Below, one piece after another: positions 41,984 through 51,104 of a stretch of DNA of 64,000 nt (positions are counted from its first letter, which is position 1; the number at the start of each line of letters is the position of its first letter). Source of the DNA: Streptomyces lydicus (GTDB lineage: Bacteria; Actinomycetota; Actinomycetes; Streptomycetales; Streptomycetaceae); NCBI RefSeq assembly GCF_001729485.1, contig NZ_CP017157.1, positions 8,060,001 through 8,124,000 of the forward strand, given 5' to 3'. The position numbers and the translations under genes were made by a program. The notes below the pieces were generated by a model. The model ran no database searches, had not been told where the DNA came from, and was given only the letters and a program-made list of their open reading frames with translations.

Positions 41984-43540
41984 ATGCAGAGCGCAACCGG
42001 GACGGCGGCAGGACGAACGGGCGGGAAGTGGTGGCCCCTGGTCGCCGTGACGCTCGGGAACTTCCTGCTGCTGGTCGATGTGACGATCGTGAACACCGCG
42101 CTGCCCCGGATAGCCGACGGGCTGCACGCGTCCTTCACCTCGCTCCAGTGGGTGATGGACATCTACGCGCTGGCGCTGGCCGCGCTGCTGATGGTCGCGG
42201 GCTCGGCGGCGGACCTCTTCGGGCGGCGCCGGCTCTACGTGGCCGGGCTGACGCTGTTCGCGCTCGCCTCGCTGGCCTGCGGACTGGCCCCGGACGCGGG
42301 CCTGCTGGTCGCGGCGCGGGCCGTCCAAGGCGTGGGCGCGGCGGCGATGTTCGCCACCAACACCCCGCTGCTGATGGCCGCTTACCAGGGCCGGGACCGC
42401 GGTGTGGCGTTCGGCGTCTGGGGCGGCACCAGTGGCGCCGCGGCCGCGATCGGCCCCGTACTGGGCGGCGTGCTCACCGAGTACGCGGACTGGCGGGCGA
42501 TCTTCCTGGTCAATCTGCCGCTGACCGCGGTCGCGGTGTGGATCACGCTGCGCTGGGTCGGCGAGTCGCACGGCGACGGCGCGCACCCTCGGACGGACCC
42601 CGGCAGGGGGAGCGCCGCCGCCCGCATCGACTGGCCCGGCGCCGCGGCGTTCACGGCCTGTGCGGGCGCGCTGACGTACGGGCTGATGCGCGGCGGCGAA
42701 CGGGGCTGGACCGAGCGCGGCACGCTCGTCGCGCTGGGGGGCGCCGCGCTCGCGCTGCTGGTGTTCCTCGTCGTGGAGCGGCGGGTGCGCCGGCCGCTGC
42801 TCGATCTGGGGCTGCTGCGCCGGCCGTCGTTCGCGGCGCTGATGGCGGCGGCGCTGCTGCTGCAGGCGGCGGCGTTCCCGTACCTGACGTTCGTCGGGCT
42901 GTGGGTGCAGAACGTCCTCGGGCTGAGCCCGGTGCAGGCGGGTCTGGCCGTCACGCCGATGGCGCTGACGTCGCTGCTGGTCGGCGCGCTGGGCGGCCGG
43001 TACCTCCAGCGGGCGGCTCCGCAACTCCCGGTCGGGATCGGCCTGTTGTTGGTGGGTGCCGGTGCGCTGCTGCAGTACGCGCTGCTCGGCGCCGGCTCGG
43101 GCTGGGCGGCGCTGGTGCCCGGGCTCGCGGTGAGCGGGCTGGGCATCGGGACGGCGATGCCGGTGCTGGTCTCGGCGGCGCTCGGCGCGGCGCCCCCGCA
43201 GCGGGCCGGCATGGCGAGCGGTGCGGTGAACACCTTCCGGCAGCTGGGCTATGCGCTGGGCATCGCCCTCCTCGGCACGGTCTTCGCCGACGCGCTGCAC
43301 GGTCTCGGGCCCGGCACGTCCCGCGCGGCGGTCGGTGCGGCCTACGTCACCGGGCTGACGCACATCATGCTGATCTCCGGTGTGGTGGCGCTGGCGGCGG
43401 GGCTGCTGGTGCTGGCGGTCGTCCGGCGTGGCGGCGACGCGGGCGGTGCGGGGCACGGCGGGAGCGGCGGCCGCGGTACGGGGGCGGACGGCGGCGCGGA
43501 GGCCGCGCCGGCCCGGGCGGGGGCGTCGGCGGGGGTGTAG
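41984..43540 (+). CDS. DHA2-family MFS transporter (14 helices)
   Basis: A 518-aa proton-driven drug/metabolite exporter. Motif D1-like LLLVDVTIVNTALP in helix 1, motif A GSAADLFGRRRLYVAG after helix 2, and motif C-like GAAAAIGPVLGGVLTEY in helix 5 are visible, and hydrophobicity fits 14 helices. The C-terminal tail is Gly/Ala-rich. ATG 41984 follows GGAGG by 10 bases. It lies divergent to the double-domain Lrp, its probable regulator. The substrate is unknown. Confidence 0.92.
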   Translation: MQSATGTAAGRTGGKWWPLVAVTLGNFLLLVDVTIVNTALPRIADGLHASFTSLQWVMDIYALALAALLMVAGSAADLFGRRRLYVAGLTLFALASLACGLAPDAGLLVAARAVQGVGAAAMFATNTPLLMAAYQGRDRGVAFGVWGGTSGAAAAIGPVLGGVLTEYADWRAIFLVNLPLTAVAVWITLRWVGESHGDGAHPRTDPGRGSAAARIDWPGAAAFTACAGALTYGLMRGGERGWTERGTLVALGGAALALLVFLVVERRVRRPLLDLGLLRRPSFAALMAAALLLQAAAFPYLTFVGLWVQNVLGLSPVQAGLAVTPMALTSLLVGALGGRYLQRAAPQLPVGIGLLLVGAGALLQYALLGAGSGWAALVPGLAVSGLGIGTAMPVLVSAALGAAPPQRAGMASGAVNTFRQLGYALGIALLGTVFADALHGLGPGTSRAAVGAAYVTGLTHIMLISGVVALAAGLLVLAVVRRGGDAGGAGHGGSGGRGTGADGGAEAAPARAGASAGV

Positions 43541-43640
43541 TCCGGGCGGAGGTGTGGTCCGGGCGGGGCCGGGTGCGGCGGCGTGCGCAGGGGGCGGGGG
43601 CGGCTCCCGCCTCCTGCGGTCCGACCGGTGGCCGGTTCGG

Positions 43641-44546
43641 CTAAGCCCTGGCCACCGGTTCCTGGATCTCCGTGACCCACTTCTCCTGATCCGGCGGGCA
43701 CTCCAGGTACAGCTCACGGGCGTACCCGGCGGAGCGGTAGCCGTTCTCGTCGATCCAGTGCGCGAGGTTCTGCGCGGTGGGCAGGATCCGGCTCATCGGG
43801 CCGCGGTGCACCACCGTGGCCGCGCACTCCAGGCCGGGCACGGTGACGACGTCGAAGCCGAGGCCGGTCGCGTCGGGGACGCCGGGGCGGCCCGTCGAGC
43901 CGTCGTGTGTGGCGCCCGCCTTGGCCAGCGCCTCCGAGGTGACCGCGAGTCCCGCGTGGACGACGACGGCCCCGTCGCCGCCCTCCTCGTGCGCCGCGGC
44001 GTCCCCCGCCACGGCCTCGTAGTACGCCAGTCCCGGTCCCGCCGGAGTCACCCCGGCGGTCTCCAGCAGCCGGCACAGCTCGGCGTAGAGCGGCGTGATC
44101 ACCGGTCCGATGTCCTCCGGCCCGTAACTGGCGGCGACCCCGCGCAGCTCGGCGAGCAGAACCGTTCTGGTGCGCTTGACCACCACATCGTCGGCAGACA
44201 TGCGTCCCTCACTCTCGATCGTCCGGAGCCTCGCCTCGACCTGCGTCAGCCGCGCACCGGCCGCCGTCAGCGCCGCCTCCAGCTCCGCCTGCCGCAGCCG
44301 CAGCATGCCGCGCAGTTCCTCGGCGCTCAGCTCCTCCGCCAGGATCGCCGCCACCTGCTGGAGGCTGAATCCGAGGTCCTTGAGGGCGATGATGCGGTTG
44401 AGCCGGGCGAGCTGGGCCGCCTCGTAGAAGCGGTAGCCGCTGACGGGGTCGGTACGGGCCGGGCGCAGCAGCCCGATCGCGTCGTAGTGGCGCAGCATGC
44501 GGGCCGACACGCGGCCGTACCGGGCGAAGTCTCCGATGGTGAACAT
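43641..44546 (-). CDS. MerR-family regulator with GyrI-like effector domain
   Basis: A 301-aa regulator. The N-terminal MerR helix-turn-helix/wing is FTIGDFARYGRVSARMLRHY followed by DAIGLLRPARTDPVSGYRFY. A coiled coil follows (residues about 80-120), then a GyrI-like/BmrR-type small-molecule domain (about 145-301, with LYAELCRLLETAGVTP). ATG 44546 has GGGAGG four bases upstream. An inverted repeat lies in its promoter. No transporter is adjacent downstream, so the target may be itself or a distant gene. Confidence 0.9.
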   Translation of the reverse strand: MFTIGDFARYGRVSARMLRHYDAIGLLRPARTDPVSGYRFYEAAQLARLNRIIALKDLGFSLQQVAAILAEELSAEELRGMLRLRQAELEAALTAAGARLTQVEARLRTIESEGRMSADDVVVKRTRTVLLAELRGVAASYGPEDIGPVITPLYAELCRLLETAGVTPAGPGLAYYEAVAGDAAAHEEGGDGAVVVHAGLAVTSEALAKAGATHDGSTGRPGVPDATGLGFDVVTVPGLECAATVVHRGPMSRILPTAQNLAHWIDENGYRSAGYARELYLECPPDQEKWVTEIQEPVARA

Positions 44547-44557
44547 GACGCCTCCCA

Positions 44558-44581
44558 GTGGAATGCTTTCCACAGTGTCAA
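44558..44581 (-). promoter_or_regulatory. Candidate MerR operator with -35 TTGACA
   Basis: GTGGAA-TGCT-TTCCAC (44558-44573) is a perfect inverted repeat just upstream of the MerR ribosome site. Minus-strand TTGACA (44581-44576) lies beside it, as in MerR-controlled promoters where the dyad fills the long spacer. The -10 is not clear. Confidence 0.5.
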
Positions 44582-44648
44582 GGTCAAGCGTGGTCCCGGG
44601 GGCCACGGTCGAGCGCGGTCCCGGGCGCCGAGGTCAAGCGCGGTCCGG
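44582..44648. repeat. Three direct repeats with 25-bp period
   Basis: GGTCAAGCGTGGTCCCGGG at 44582 recurs with small changes at 44607 and 44632. They lie in the 336-bp gap upstream of the MerR gene. The gap also holds the palindrome TGACGCGTCA at 44761-44770, close to the start of the SAV_915 gene. I see no small gene in it. Confidence 0.7.
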
Positions 44649-44882
44649 CGGTCCCGTCCACGGGTGGGGGACAGGGTGCGAGGTGCCCGGTTGTCACCGC
44701 CGTCCCACAATCGGCCACCGGGCAGCAGCATCGCGTCAAGTAGCGTCCCTAACCCGTCAATGACGCGTCAGCGAGCGGCGGAGGGGTCCGTTCCCCGGGC
44801 ATAGCGTCGTCAGAGCCGAGCCCCGGCGCAAGCGTCATCCACCGGTCCGGGGCGGCCGATGTCCTGTTCGAGGAGCAACGCC

Positions 44883-45206
44883 GTGTCCCACCACCTCTAC
44901 GCGGAAGATCCCGAGCCTTCTGATCGTGTCCCGGCCGGGCCCTTGTTCGTCCCCGTCCGGTCGGGCCCCGCGGGCTGTACGGCCCGTCTGTTCCGCACGC
45001 CGCTCGGTGGCCGTACCGCCGTCGGCTTCACCTCCGCCCAGCGGCTGGCCGCGGCCCTCGGCGCCGGCCAGCCCTGGATCCGGCTCTCCGAGCCCGCCCT
45101 GCGCGCGCTGGCCGAACCCGTCGGGGCCACCGTGGTGACCAACCCGCGGCTGACGCCCGAGGTGGCGCGGATGCCGCGCGCGCACCAGCACCTACGGGCC
45201 GTGTGA
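44883..45206 (+). CDS. SAV_915 family protein
   Basis: A 107-aa protein of a streptomycete-specific family, recognised by CTARLFRTPLGGRTAVGFTS followed by QRLAAALGAGQPWIRLSEPAL. GTG 44883 is chosen because GAGGAG lies seven bases upstream. It has no membrane segment or catalytic motif that I can see. It precedes the lysA gene by 13 bp in the same direction, so the two are probably one operon. The function is unknown. Confidence 0.8.
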   Translation: MSHHLYAEDPEPSDRVPAGPLFVPVRSGPAGCTARLFRTPLGGRTAVGFTSAQRLAAALGAGQPWIRLSEPALRALAEPVGATVVTNPRLTPEVARMPRAHQHLRAV

Positions 45207-45219
45207 GGGGTGACGGCGC

Positions 45220-46680
45220 ATGAGTCACAGCACGCTGCCCCGGGCCGCGCAGGAAGCCGGCGCCCCGCCGGCCGCCACCGTGGCCGCCTCGCCCGCCCCG
45301 TCGTCCGCACCGGCGTCCGCGCCCGCGCCGGCGTCCCCACCGGGCGCGCGGCCGGCCGCCCCCCGTACCGCCACGCCCCGTATCGCCGTCCGGTCCGTCT
45401 GGCCGGCCTCCGCGGTACCGCTCGCCCGCGGTGACGTCGCGGTGGCCGGGGTGCCGCTCACCGAGCTGGCCGACCGCTTCGGCACCCCCACCTACGTCCT
45501 GGACGAGGACGAGGTGCGCCACCGCTGCCGCACCTACCTGCGCGCCTTTCCCGGCGCCGACGTCTACTACGCGGCCAAGGCGTTCCTGTGCCGCGCCCTG
45601 ATCCACTGGGTGCAGGAGGAGGGCCTCGGCCTGGACGTCTGCTCCGCGGGCGAGCTGGAGCTGGCCGTGACCACCGGCTTCCCCGCCGAGCGGATCGTGC
45701 TGCACGGCAACGCCAAGAGCCCGGCCGACCTGCGGACCGCGCTGCGGTTCGGCGTCGGCCGCATCGTCATCGACTCCACCTCGGAGATCGCCCGGCTGGC
45801 CGCCGCGGTTCCGGCGGAGAGCCGGCAGAAGGTGCTGATCAGGGTCGTGCCGGGGATCGCCGCGGGCGGCCACGCGAAGATCCGCACGGGGACCGACGAC
45901 CAGAAGTTCGGGCTGTCGATCGCCGACGGCTCCGCGCAGCACGCCATCACCCGGGTCCTCAGCCAGCCACGTCTCGAACTGGTCGGCCTGCACTGCCACT
46001 TGGGCTCCCAGATCACCACCGTCAAGCCGTATCTGTCGGCCGTCCGGCGGCTGGTCGGCCTGCTCGCCCGGATACGTGAGCAGCACGGCGTCACCCTGCC
46101 CGAGCTGGACCTCGGCGGTGGCCACGGGGTCGCGTACCGCCCCGGCGAGCCCGCGCTCGACACCGTCGCGCTGGGCACCCGGATCCGTGCGGAGCTGGCG
46201 CGCGGCTGTGCGGCGGCAGGGCTGCCGGTGCCACGGCTGGCCGTCGAGCCCGGCCGCGCCGTCGTGGGTCCGGCCGGTGTGGTGCTCTACCGGGTGCTGG
46301 CCGTCAAACGGACCGGGGCGCACACGTTCGTGGCGGTGGACGGTGGAATGAGCGACAACCCGCGGCCCGCGCTGTACGGGGTGCGCTACGCGCCCCGGCT
46401 GGTCGGCCGGGCCTCGCCCGCCGCGCCGGAGCCGGTCACCGTCGTCGGCCGGCACTGCGAGGCCGGTGACGTGCTCGCCACCGATGTCCAGCTGCCCGGC
46501 GACATCCGGCCCGGGGACCTGCTGGCCGTGCCGGTCGCCGGCGCGTACCACCTCTCCATGGCCTCCGGTTACAACCTGGTGGGGCGTCCGCCGGTCATCG
46601 CGGTCGCCGACGGCCGGGCGCGGGTGCTCGTACGGCGGGAGTCCCTGGCGGACATCCAGGGGCGGGACGTCGGGTTGTGA
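45220..46680 (+). CDS. lysA: Diaminopimelate decarboxylase-type PLP enzyme
   Basis: A 486-aa fold-type III decarboxylase. After an Ala/Pro-rich N-terminus of about 65 residues not typical of LysA, the PLP lysine is in DVYYAAKAFLC. The domain contains HCHLGSQI, the glycine loop LDLGGGHGVAY, EPGRAVVGPAG, the active-site GRHCEAGD and the C-terminal YHLSMASGYN. It should convert meso-diaminopimelate to lysine. The main lysA of streptomycetes is usually near thrC/homoserine genes, so this may be a second copy with a related substrate. Confidence 0.88.
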   Translation: MSHSTLPRAAQEAGAPPAATVAASPAPSSAPASAPAPASPPGARPAAPRTATPRIAVRSVWPASAVPLARGDVAVAGVPLTELADRFGTPTYVLDEDEVRHRCRTYLRAFPGADVYYAAKAFLCRALIHWVQEEGLGLDVCSAGELELAVTTGFPAERIVLHGNAKSPADLRTALRFGVGRIVIDSTSEIARLAAAVPAESRQKVLIRVVPGIAAGGHAKIRTGTDDQKFGLSIADGSAQHAITRVLSQPRLELVGLHCHLGSQITTVKPYLSAVRRLVGLLARIREQHGVTLPELDLGGGHGVAYRPGEPALDTVALGTRIRAELARGCAAAGLPVPRLAVEPGRAVVGPAGVVLYRVLAVKRTGAHTFVAVDGGMSDNPRPALYGVRYAPRLVGRASPAAPEPVTVVGRHCEAGDVLATDVQLPGDIRPGDLLAVPVAGAYHLSMASGYNLVGRPPVIAVADGRARVLVRRESLADIQGRDVGL

Positions 46681-46758
46681 GACGGGTGGGGCCCCGGGAT
46701 CGGCCGGGGCCCCACCCCCGGCCCGCTCGGACCTCACGGCTTATGTGTACGCTGAAAC

Positions 46759-46774
46759 CATCAGTTGTAGGATG
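46759..46774. promoter_or_regulatory. Candidate GntR operator CATC-N8-GATG
   Basis: CATCAGTTGTAGGATG lies 75 bp upstream of the FadR-type regulator start in a locally AT-richer stretch. The arms are short, so support is modest. FadR-like proteins bind compact palindromes of this size at their own promoters. Confidence 0.35.
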
Positions 46775-46848
46775 ACCGGGCAACACGGCCGGTACCGCGA
46801 AGGCGCGAGCACGCCGCGGAAACGGCGCAGGAACGGGGCGACACGGAC

Positions 46849-47595
46849 ATGGCACTGCAGGCAGCGGGGCGACACTCCCTCGTGGACACCGTCGTCGACG
46901 CCCTGCGGACCCAGCTCTCGGGCGGGGAGTGGCCGGTGGGGTCCCGTATCCCCGGCGAGCACGCACTCGCCGAGCAGCTCCAGGTCGGCCGGAACACCGT
47001 CCGTGAGGCAGTACGGGTGCTGGTGCACGCCGGGCTGCTGCGGTCACGGCAGGGCGAGGGCACGTTCGTCGTCTCCACCGCGGACCCCGGCGACCTGATG
47101 CGCGGCGTCCAACGGGCCGGTATCCGCGACGTCCTGGAGCTGCGGATCGCACTGGAGGCGGAGGCCGCCCGGCTGGCCGCGCTGCGGCACCGGCCCGCCG
47201 ACCTGGAGCGGATGCGCGCGGCCCTGGACGCCCAGGCCGAGCTGGCGGACGCGGACGGGCGGCCCCGCGCGGACAGCCTGGAGCTCTACGCCGACCATGA
47301 CATCGCCTTCCACAGAGCCGTGGTCGAGGCCGCCCACAACACGGCGCTGACCGCGACGTACGGATGGTTCAGCAGCTCGGTGCGGGAGGCGCTGGTCAGC
47401 GCGCTGGACGATCAGGCGATGCCGCAGATCGTGCACGGCGATCACCGTGCCGTCCTGGAGGCGATCGAGGCGGGCGACCCGGCGGCGGCGGAGCGCGCCA
47501 CCCGCGACCTGCTGGAGAAGCCGAAACGGGCCGTCGAAGCGCTGCTGGGCGCCGAGAGCCGGTGGGGCGCCGCGGAGCCGTCCGGCACCCCCTAG
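46849..47595 (+). CDS. FadR-type GntR regulator (FCD domain)
   Basis: A 248-aa protein with a winged helix (LRTQLSGGEWPVGSRIPGEH, then QVGRNTVREAVRVLVHAGLL). The C-terminal FCD helical domain has the metal/ligand His-Asp set: DHDIAFHRAVVEAAHN and the later HGDHRAVLEAIEAGD. ATG 46849. It lies just upstream of the CynX/NimT transporter in the same direction; this pairing recurs in streptomycetes and suggests control of that transporter by a carboxylate-like effector. Confidence 0.92.
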   Translation: MALQAAGRHSLVDTVVDALRTQLSGGEWPVGSRIPGEHALAEQLQVGRNTVREAVRVLVHAGLLRSRQGEGTFVVSTADPGDLMRGVQRAGIRDVLELRIALEAEAARLAALRHRPADLERMRAALDAQAELADADGRPRADSLELYADHDIAFHRAVVEAAHNTALTATYGWFSSSVREALVSALDDQAMPQIVHGDHRAVLEAIEAGDPAAAERATRDLLEKPKRAVEALLGAESRWGAAEPSGTP

Positions 47596-47701
47596 GGCCT
47601 GGTGGCTGACAGCCGGCGACGCTCCTCACCGGCCGTTCCCCGTCCCGCCTCCCCCGGCATCCCCAAGACTCCCGCGAACACGTTTGGTGAGGTACGTACG
47701 C

Positions 47702-49066
47702 ATGTCATCGCCCCCCTCCGAAGCACACCGGCCCGAAGCACATCGGTCCGAAGCAGCCCGGTCCCAAGCGCTCCGGCTCGAAACTCCCTGGTCGGAAGCG
47801 CCCTTGATCGACGCCGAGGAGGAGCTGGTCGCGGCGCCACCCGTCACCGCGGCCCGACGGCGGCTGCGGGCCGGGCACCCCGCGCTGCTCCTGGCCGGGA
47901 TCGTCCTTGCCGCGCTCAACATGCGGGCGGCGCTGGCCGGGGTCTCCCCGCTGCTCGGTGAGATCGGCGCGCACTTCCACCTCGCCGCGGCCGCCAGCAG
48001 CCTGGTGACCACCATCCCGCTGATCTTCATGGGCCTGGGTTCGATCGCCGCGCCGAAGCTGGCGGCCCGCTGGGGCACCGAGGCGGTGCTGTGCGGGGCG
48101 CTGGTCACCCTGTGCGGCGGGATCGTGCTGCGGATCGCGCCGCCGATGGTCGCGCTGTTCGTCGGCTGCGCGGTGGTCGGCGCGTCCATAGCCCTGCTGA
48201 ACGTGCTGATGCCGGGCCTGATCAAACGGGACTTCCCCGAGCGGGCCGCCGGCATGACGGCGCTGTACTCGACGGCGATGATCCTGGGCGCCACCGTCTC
48301 GGCGGCCACCGCGGTCCCGCTGGAGAACGCGCTCGGCGGCTGGCAGGGTTCGCTGGTCTCCTGGTCGCTGCTGGCCGCCGTCGCCGCGGTGGTCTGGGTC
48401 CCGCAGGCGTTGCTGACCCGGCGCGGCACCGGCCACGGCACGCCCGCGGCCACCACCGCGCCCGCGCCGCAGGACGGCCCGAAGCTGAGCCGCTCCCCGT
48501 TGGCCTGGCAGGTCACGCTCTTCATGGGCTCGCAGTCCCTGGTCGCGTACGTGATCATCGCCTGGATGCCGACGATCTTCACCGACCACGGGATGGACAA
48601 GGCCACGGCGGGCCTGGTCTTCGCCTTCAGCACGCTGGTGCAGATGGCCGGTTCGTTCGTCGTGCCGATGCTCGCGGGGCGGATGCGGCGGCAGCGGCTG
48701 CTGGGTGTGGCGGTGGCCGCACTGATGGCCTGTGGTGTGACCGGGCTGCTGCTGGCGCCGGTGGCGGGCGCCTGGCTGTGGGCGGCGCTGCTCGGCACCG
48801 GGCAGGGCGGTGCGCTGGGGCTGGCCCTGACGATGATGGTGCTGCGCTCCGGTGACGCACACACCGCCGCCCGCCTCTCCGGCATGTCCCAGTCCGGCGG
48901 CTATCTGCTGGCCGCCGCCGGCCCGCTGGTCCTCGGCGCCGTCCACCAGGCCACCGGCGGCTGGACGGTGCCGCTTCTGCTGCTGCTCGCCGTGTGCGCG
49001 GGCATCGCACTGCTGGGCATGGGCGCGGGCCGCGACCGACGGATCGGGGACGGGCGCCGGGCGTAG
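47702..49066 (+). CDS. CynX/NimT-family MFS transporter
   Basis: A 454-aa, 12-helix transporter. The first helix (LLLAGIVLAALNMRAALAGV) contains the NxRxxxxxVSPLL-type signature of the cyanate/2-nitroimidazole transporter subgroup. The region FMGLGSIAAPKLAARWGTEA is the motif A-like loop. The N-terminus (about 50 residues) is Glu/Ser/Arg-rich with a repeated SEA/PEA pattern. ATG 47702 has GAGG nine bases upstream. It is probably co-regulated with the FadR-type gene. The stop lies within a tandem repeat. Confidence 0.9.
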   Translation: MSSPPSEAHRPEAHRSEAARSQALRLETPWSEAPLIDAEEELVAAPPVTAARRRLRAGHPALLLAGIVLAALNMRAALAGVSPLLGEIGAHFHLAAAASSLVTTIPLIFMGLGSIAAPKLAARWGTEAVLCGALVTLCGGIVLRIAPPMVALFVGCAVVGASIALLNVLMPGLIKRDFPERAAGMTALYSTAMILGATVSAATAVPLENALGGWQGSLVSWSLLAAVAAVVWVPQALLTRRGTGHGTPAATTAPAPQDGPKLSRSPLAWQVTLFMGSQSLVAYVIIAWMPTIFTDHGMDKATAGLVFAFSTLVQMAGSFVVPMLAGRMRRQRLLGVAVAALMACGVTGLLLAPVAGAWLWAALLGTGQGGALGLALTMMVLRSGDAHTAARLSGMSQSGGYLLAAAGPLVLGAVHQATGGWTVPLLLLLAVCAGIALLGMGAGRDRRIGDGRRA

Positions 49067-49165
49067 CGGCCTGGCGCGGTACGGGCCGGGGGTCGGGCGT
49101 AGCGGCCTGGCGCGGTACGGGCCGGGGGTCGGGCGTAGCGGCCGGGCGCTGTACGGGCCCGGGAG
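49058..49165. repeat. 36-bp tandem repeat at the end of the transporter gene
   Basis: CGGGCGTAGCGGCCTGGCGC plus GGTACGGGCCGGGGGT is exact at 49058-49093 and 49094-49129, with a diverged third copy to 49165. The first copy supplies the transporter stop codon (TAG 49064-49066). The rest of the 329-bp gap to 49395 shows no gene. Confidence 0.85.
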
Positions 49166-49395
49166 CCGGCCGCCGGCGGGGGCGGGAACGCGGCTCCGAC
49201 GGTCCGGGGCGGCGGCCGGCCCCCCCGGTGGCCGATGCATCGGTCCGGATGTTGCCCCTGGTGAGGGAGGGTGTGTGCGGCGGTGCGGGAGAGCGGGTGT
49301 GGGCGATATGACGACAGGGTGAACGCTCTCCCTCGTCGGCAACGATCCGGGGGTGGCCGGCCCCCTTCCGTCAGGCCGTGGCCTACCGTGCCCTC

Positions 49396-50199
49396 ATGAG
49401 CGACGTGCAGCGCACCAATCGCCGGCCGGCTCCGCGGTTCTCCCGCACCGGCCGGCTCATTCTTGTGGCCGTGCTGGCCGTCCTGGTCGTCCTCGCCGTG
49501 GTGCTCGTGCCGCGACTGCTGCGCGGGCCGGGGGAGACGCTGACGGTCCCGGAAGGACAGCGCGCCGGACAGATCTACGCCGCCGCCGACAAGGCACTGC
49601 ATCGGCCGAGCGGCTCCACCGCGAAGGCCGCCAGGAGCGCGCGGCTCCCGCTGCCGGCCGAGGCCAAGGGCAACCCGGAGGGCTACCTCTTCCCGGCGAC
49701 GTATCCGATCGACTCGGACACCACGCCGGCGTCACTGGTGTCGTACATGGTCAAGACCGCCAACCAGCGGCTCGCCGACGACCACATCACCTCCTACCGG
49801 ACGGTGGTGATCGCCAGCATCGTGCAGGCCGAGGCGGACCGGCCGGCCGACATGGGCAAGGTGGCCCGGGTCATCACCAACCGGCTCGCGCGGCACATGC
49901 CGCTCCAGATGGACTCGACGATCAACTACGCGCTGGGCCGCAGCACCCTGCGCACCAGCCACGCCGACACCCGGACCAAGAGCCCGTACAACACCTACCG
50001 GTACCCGGGCCTGCCGCCCACCCCGATCGACAACCCCGGGGCGGACGCGCTGAAGGCGGCCGGCGCCCCGCCTGCCGGCGACTGGCTGTACTTCGTCACC
50101 GTCAAGCCGGGCGACACCCGCTTCACCGCGGACTACCAGGAGCATCTGCGCAACGTCCGGGAGTTCAACGACCGGCAGCGGAGCGGCGGGGGCGCGTAG
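49396..50199 (+). CDS. MltG-like endolytic transglycosylase (YceG), short form
   Basis: A 267-aa protein with one N-terminal membrane helix (LILVAVLAVLVVLAVVLVP) and a YceG domain. LPLPAEAKGNPEGYLFPATY is present, and the catalytic Glu is in VVIASIVQAEAD. Substrate-groove motifs MPLQMDSTINYALGR and PYNTYRYPGLPPTPIDNPG follow. It cuts nascent peptidoglycan strands outside the membrane. It lacks the longer N-terminal and LysM-like part of the main MltG, so it is probably an accessory paralogue. Confidence 0.87.
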   Translation: MSDVQRTNRRPAPRFSRTGRLILVAVLAVLVVLAVVLVPRLLRGPGETLTVPEGQRAGQIYAAADKALHRPSGSTAKAARSARLPLPAEAKGNPEGYLFPATYPIDSDTTPASLVSYMVKTANQRLADDHITSYRTVVIASIVQAEADRPADMGKVARVITNRLARHMPLQMDSTINYALGRSTLRTSHADTRTKSPYNTYRYPGLPPTPIDNPGADALKAAGAPPAGDWLYFVTVKPGDTRFTADYQEHLRNVREFNDRQRSGGGA

Positions 50200-50200
50200 T

Positions 50201-50258
50201 CCGGGGCGCATGGCCCGGGGCGTGTGGTCCCGGGCGCATGGTCCGGGGCGTGTGGTCC
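50201..50258. repeat. About 29-bp tandem repeat, two copies
   Basis: CCGGGGCGCATGGCCCGGGG plus CGTGTGGTCC (50201-50230) is followed by a near copy (50231-50258). It lies just after the MltG-like stop, between it and the convergent ABC permease gene. Its GC-rich arms might help termination. Confidence 0.7.
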
Positions 50259-50307
50259 CGGACGTGCCGTTCGATCGCGCCGGGCCGACACGCCCCGCCG
50301 TCGGGGC

Positions 50308-51084
50308 CTACTCCTCGCCCGCCAGGGTGAGTGCCTTGAGGCGGCGCGAGGCGTACCAGGTCGCACCGGCCGTGAGGGCCACCAACAGGCCGACCGCGAG
50401 CGGCAGCTGGACGTCGGAGCTGATCGCGCCCTCGGCCGCCGCCTTCTGGCCCAGGGCCAGCGCCCACTGCTGGATGCTGAGGGTGCGCGCGCCGGGAACG
50501 AGGTTGCCGAAGAGCGACTCCCAGACCAGGGCGTAGACCAGGCCGAAGACCACGGCGTGCCGGGTGATCGTGCCGAAGAGCAGGAACAGGGCGCTGTAGG
50601 CGATCGAGGCGATCGCCGCGGCGACGGCGTAACCCACCGCTATCTGCTGGCTGTTGCCGTTGAGGAGGAAGCCCGCGAGCAGGACCGGTATCGCCGAGAA
50701 CGCGACCGTGACGCCGATCGCGACCAGCAGCTTGGTGAGGATGATCGTCGGCCGGGGCACGGGCTTGGCCAGGAGGTAGACCACCGAGCCGTCGTCGATC
50801 TCCGGGCCGATCGCACCCGTCCCGGCGATCACGCCGATCAGCGGCACCATCGTGCCCAGTGCGAAGGTGCCCAGGATGCCGCCGGCGGTGGTGTCGTCGG
50901 CGCCGGTCAGCGTGCGGACGGCCACCGCGATGATCACCAGGAGGGCGGGCAGTGCGAAGAGGATCATGGCTCGCCGCCGGCCGAGCAGGGCGCGGTAGGT
51001 GAGCCGGGCGACGGTCGGGTGGAACAGCGCGGCCCTGGGGGCGGCGCCGGACGCCGGCGGTGCCGTCGGAGTGGTCGTGGACAT
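50308..51084 (-). CDS. ABC-2 type transporter permease
   Basis: A 258-aa permease with six hydrophobic helices (AMILFALPALLVIIAVAVRT, then TFALGTMVPLIGVIAGTGAI and others). The conserved stretch ETDDGSVVYLLAKPVPRP-like (here PEIDDGSVVYLLAKPV) is typical of ABC-2 membrane subunits. It is the last gene of a four-gene minus-strand operon and pairs with the ATPase at 51105-52016, 20 bp upstream. The substrate is unknown. Confidence 0.9.
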   Translation of the reverse strand: MSTTTPTAPPASGAAPRAALFHPTVARLTYRALLGRRRAMILFALPALLVIIAVAVRTLTGADDTTAGGILGTFALGTMVPLIGVIAGTGAIGPEIDDGSVVYLLAKPVPRPTIILTKLLVAIGVTVAFSAIPVLLAGFLLNGNSQQIAVGYAVAAAIASIAYSALFLLFGTITRHAVVFGLVYALVWESLFGNLVPGARTLSIQQWALALGQKAAAEGAISSDVQLPLAVGLLVALTAGATWYASRRLKALTLAGEE

Positions 51085-51104
51085 GCGTCAGGCTCCTTTC
51101 AGCC

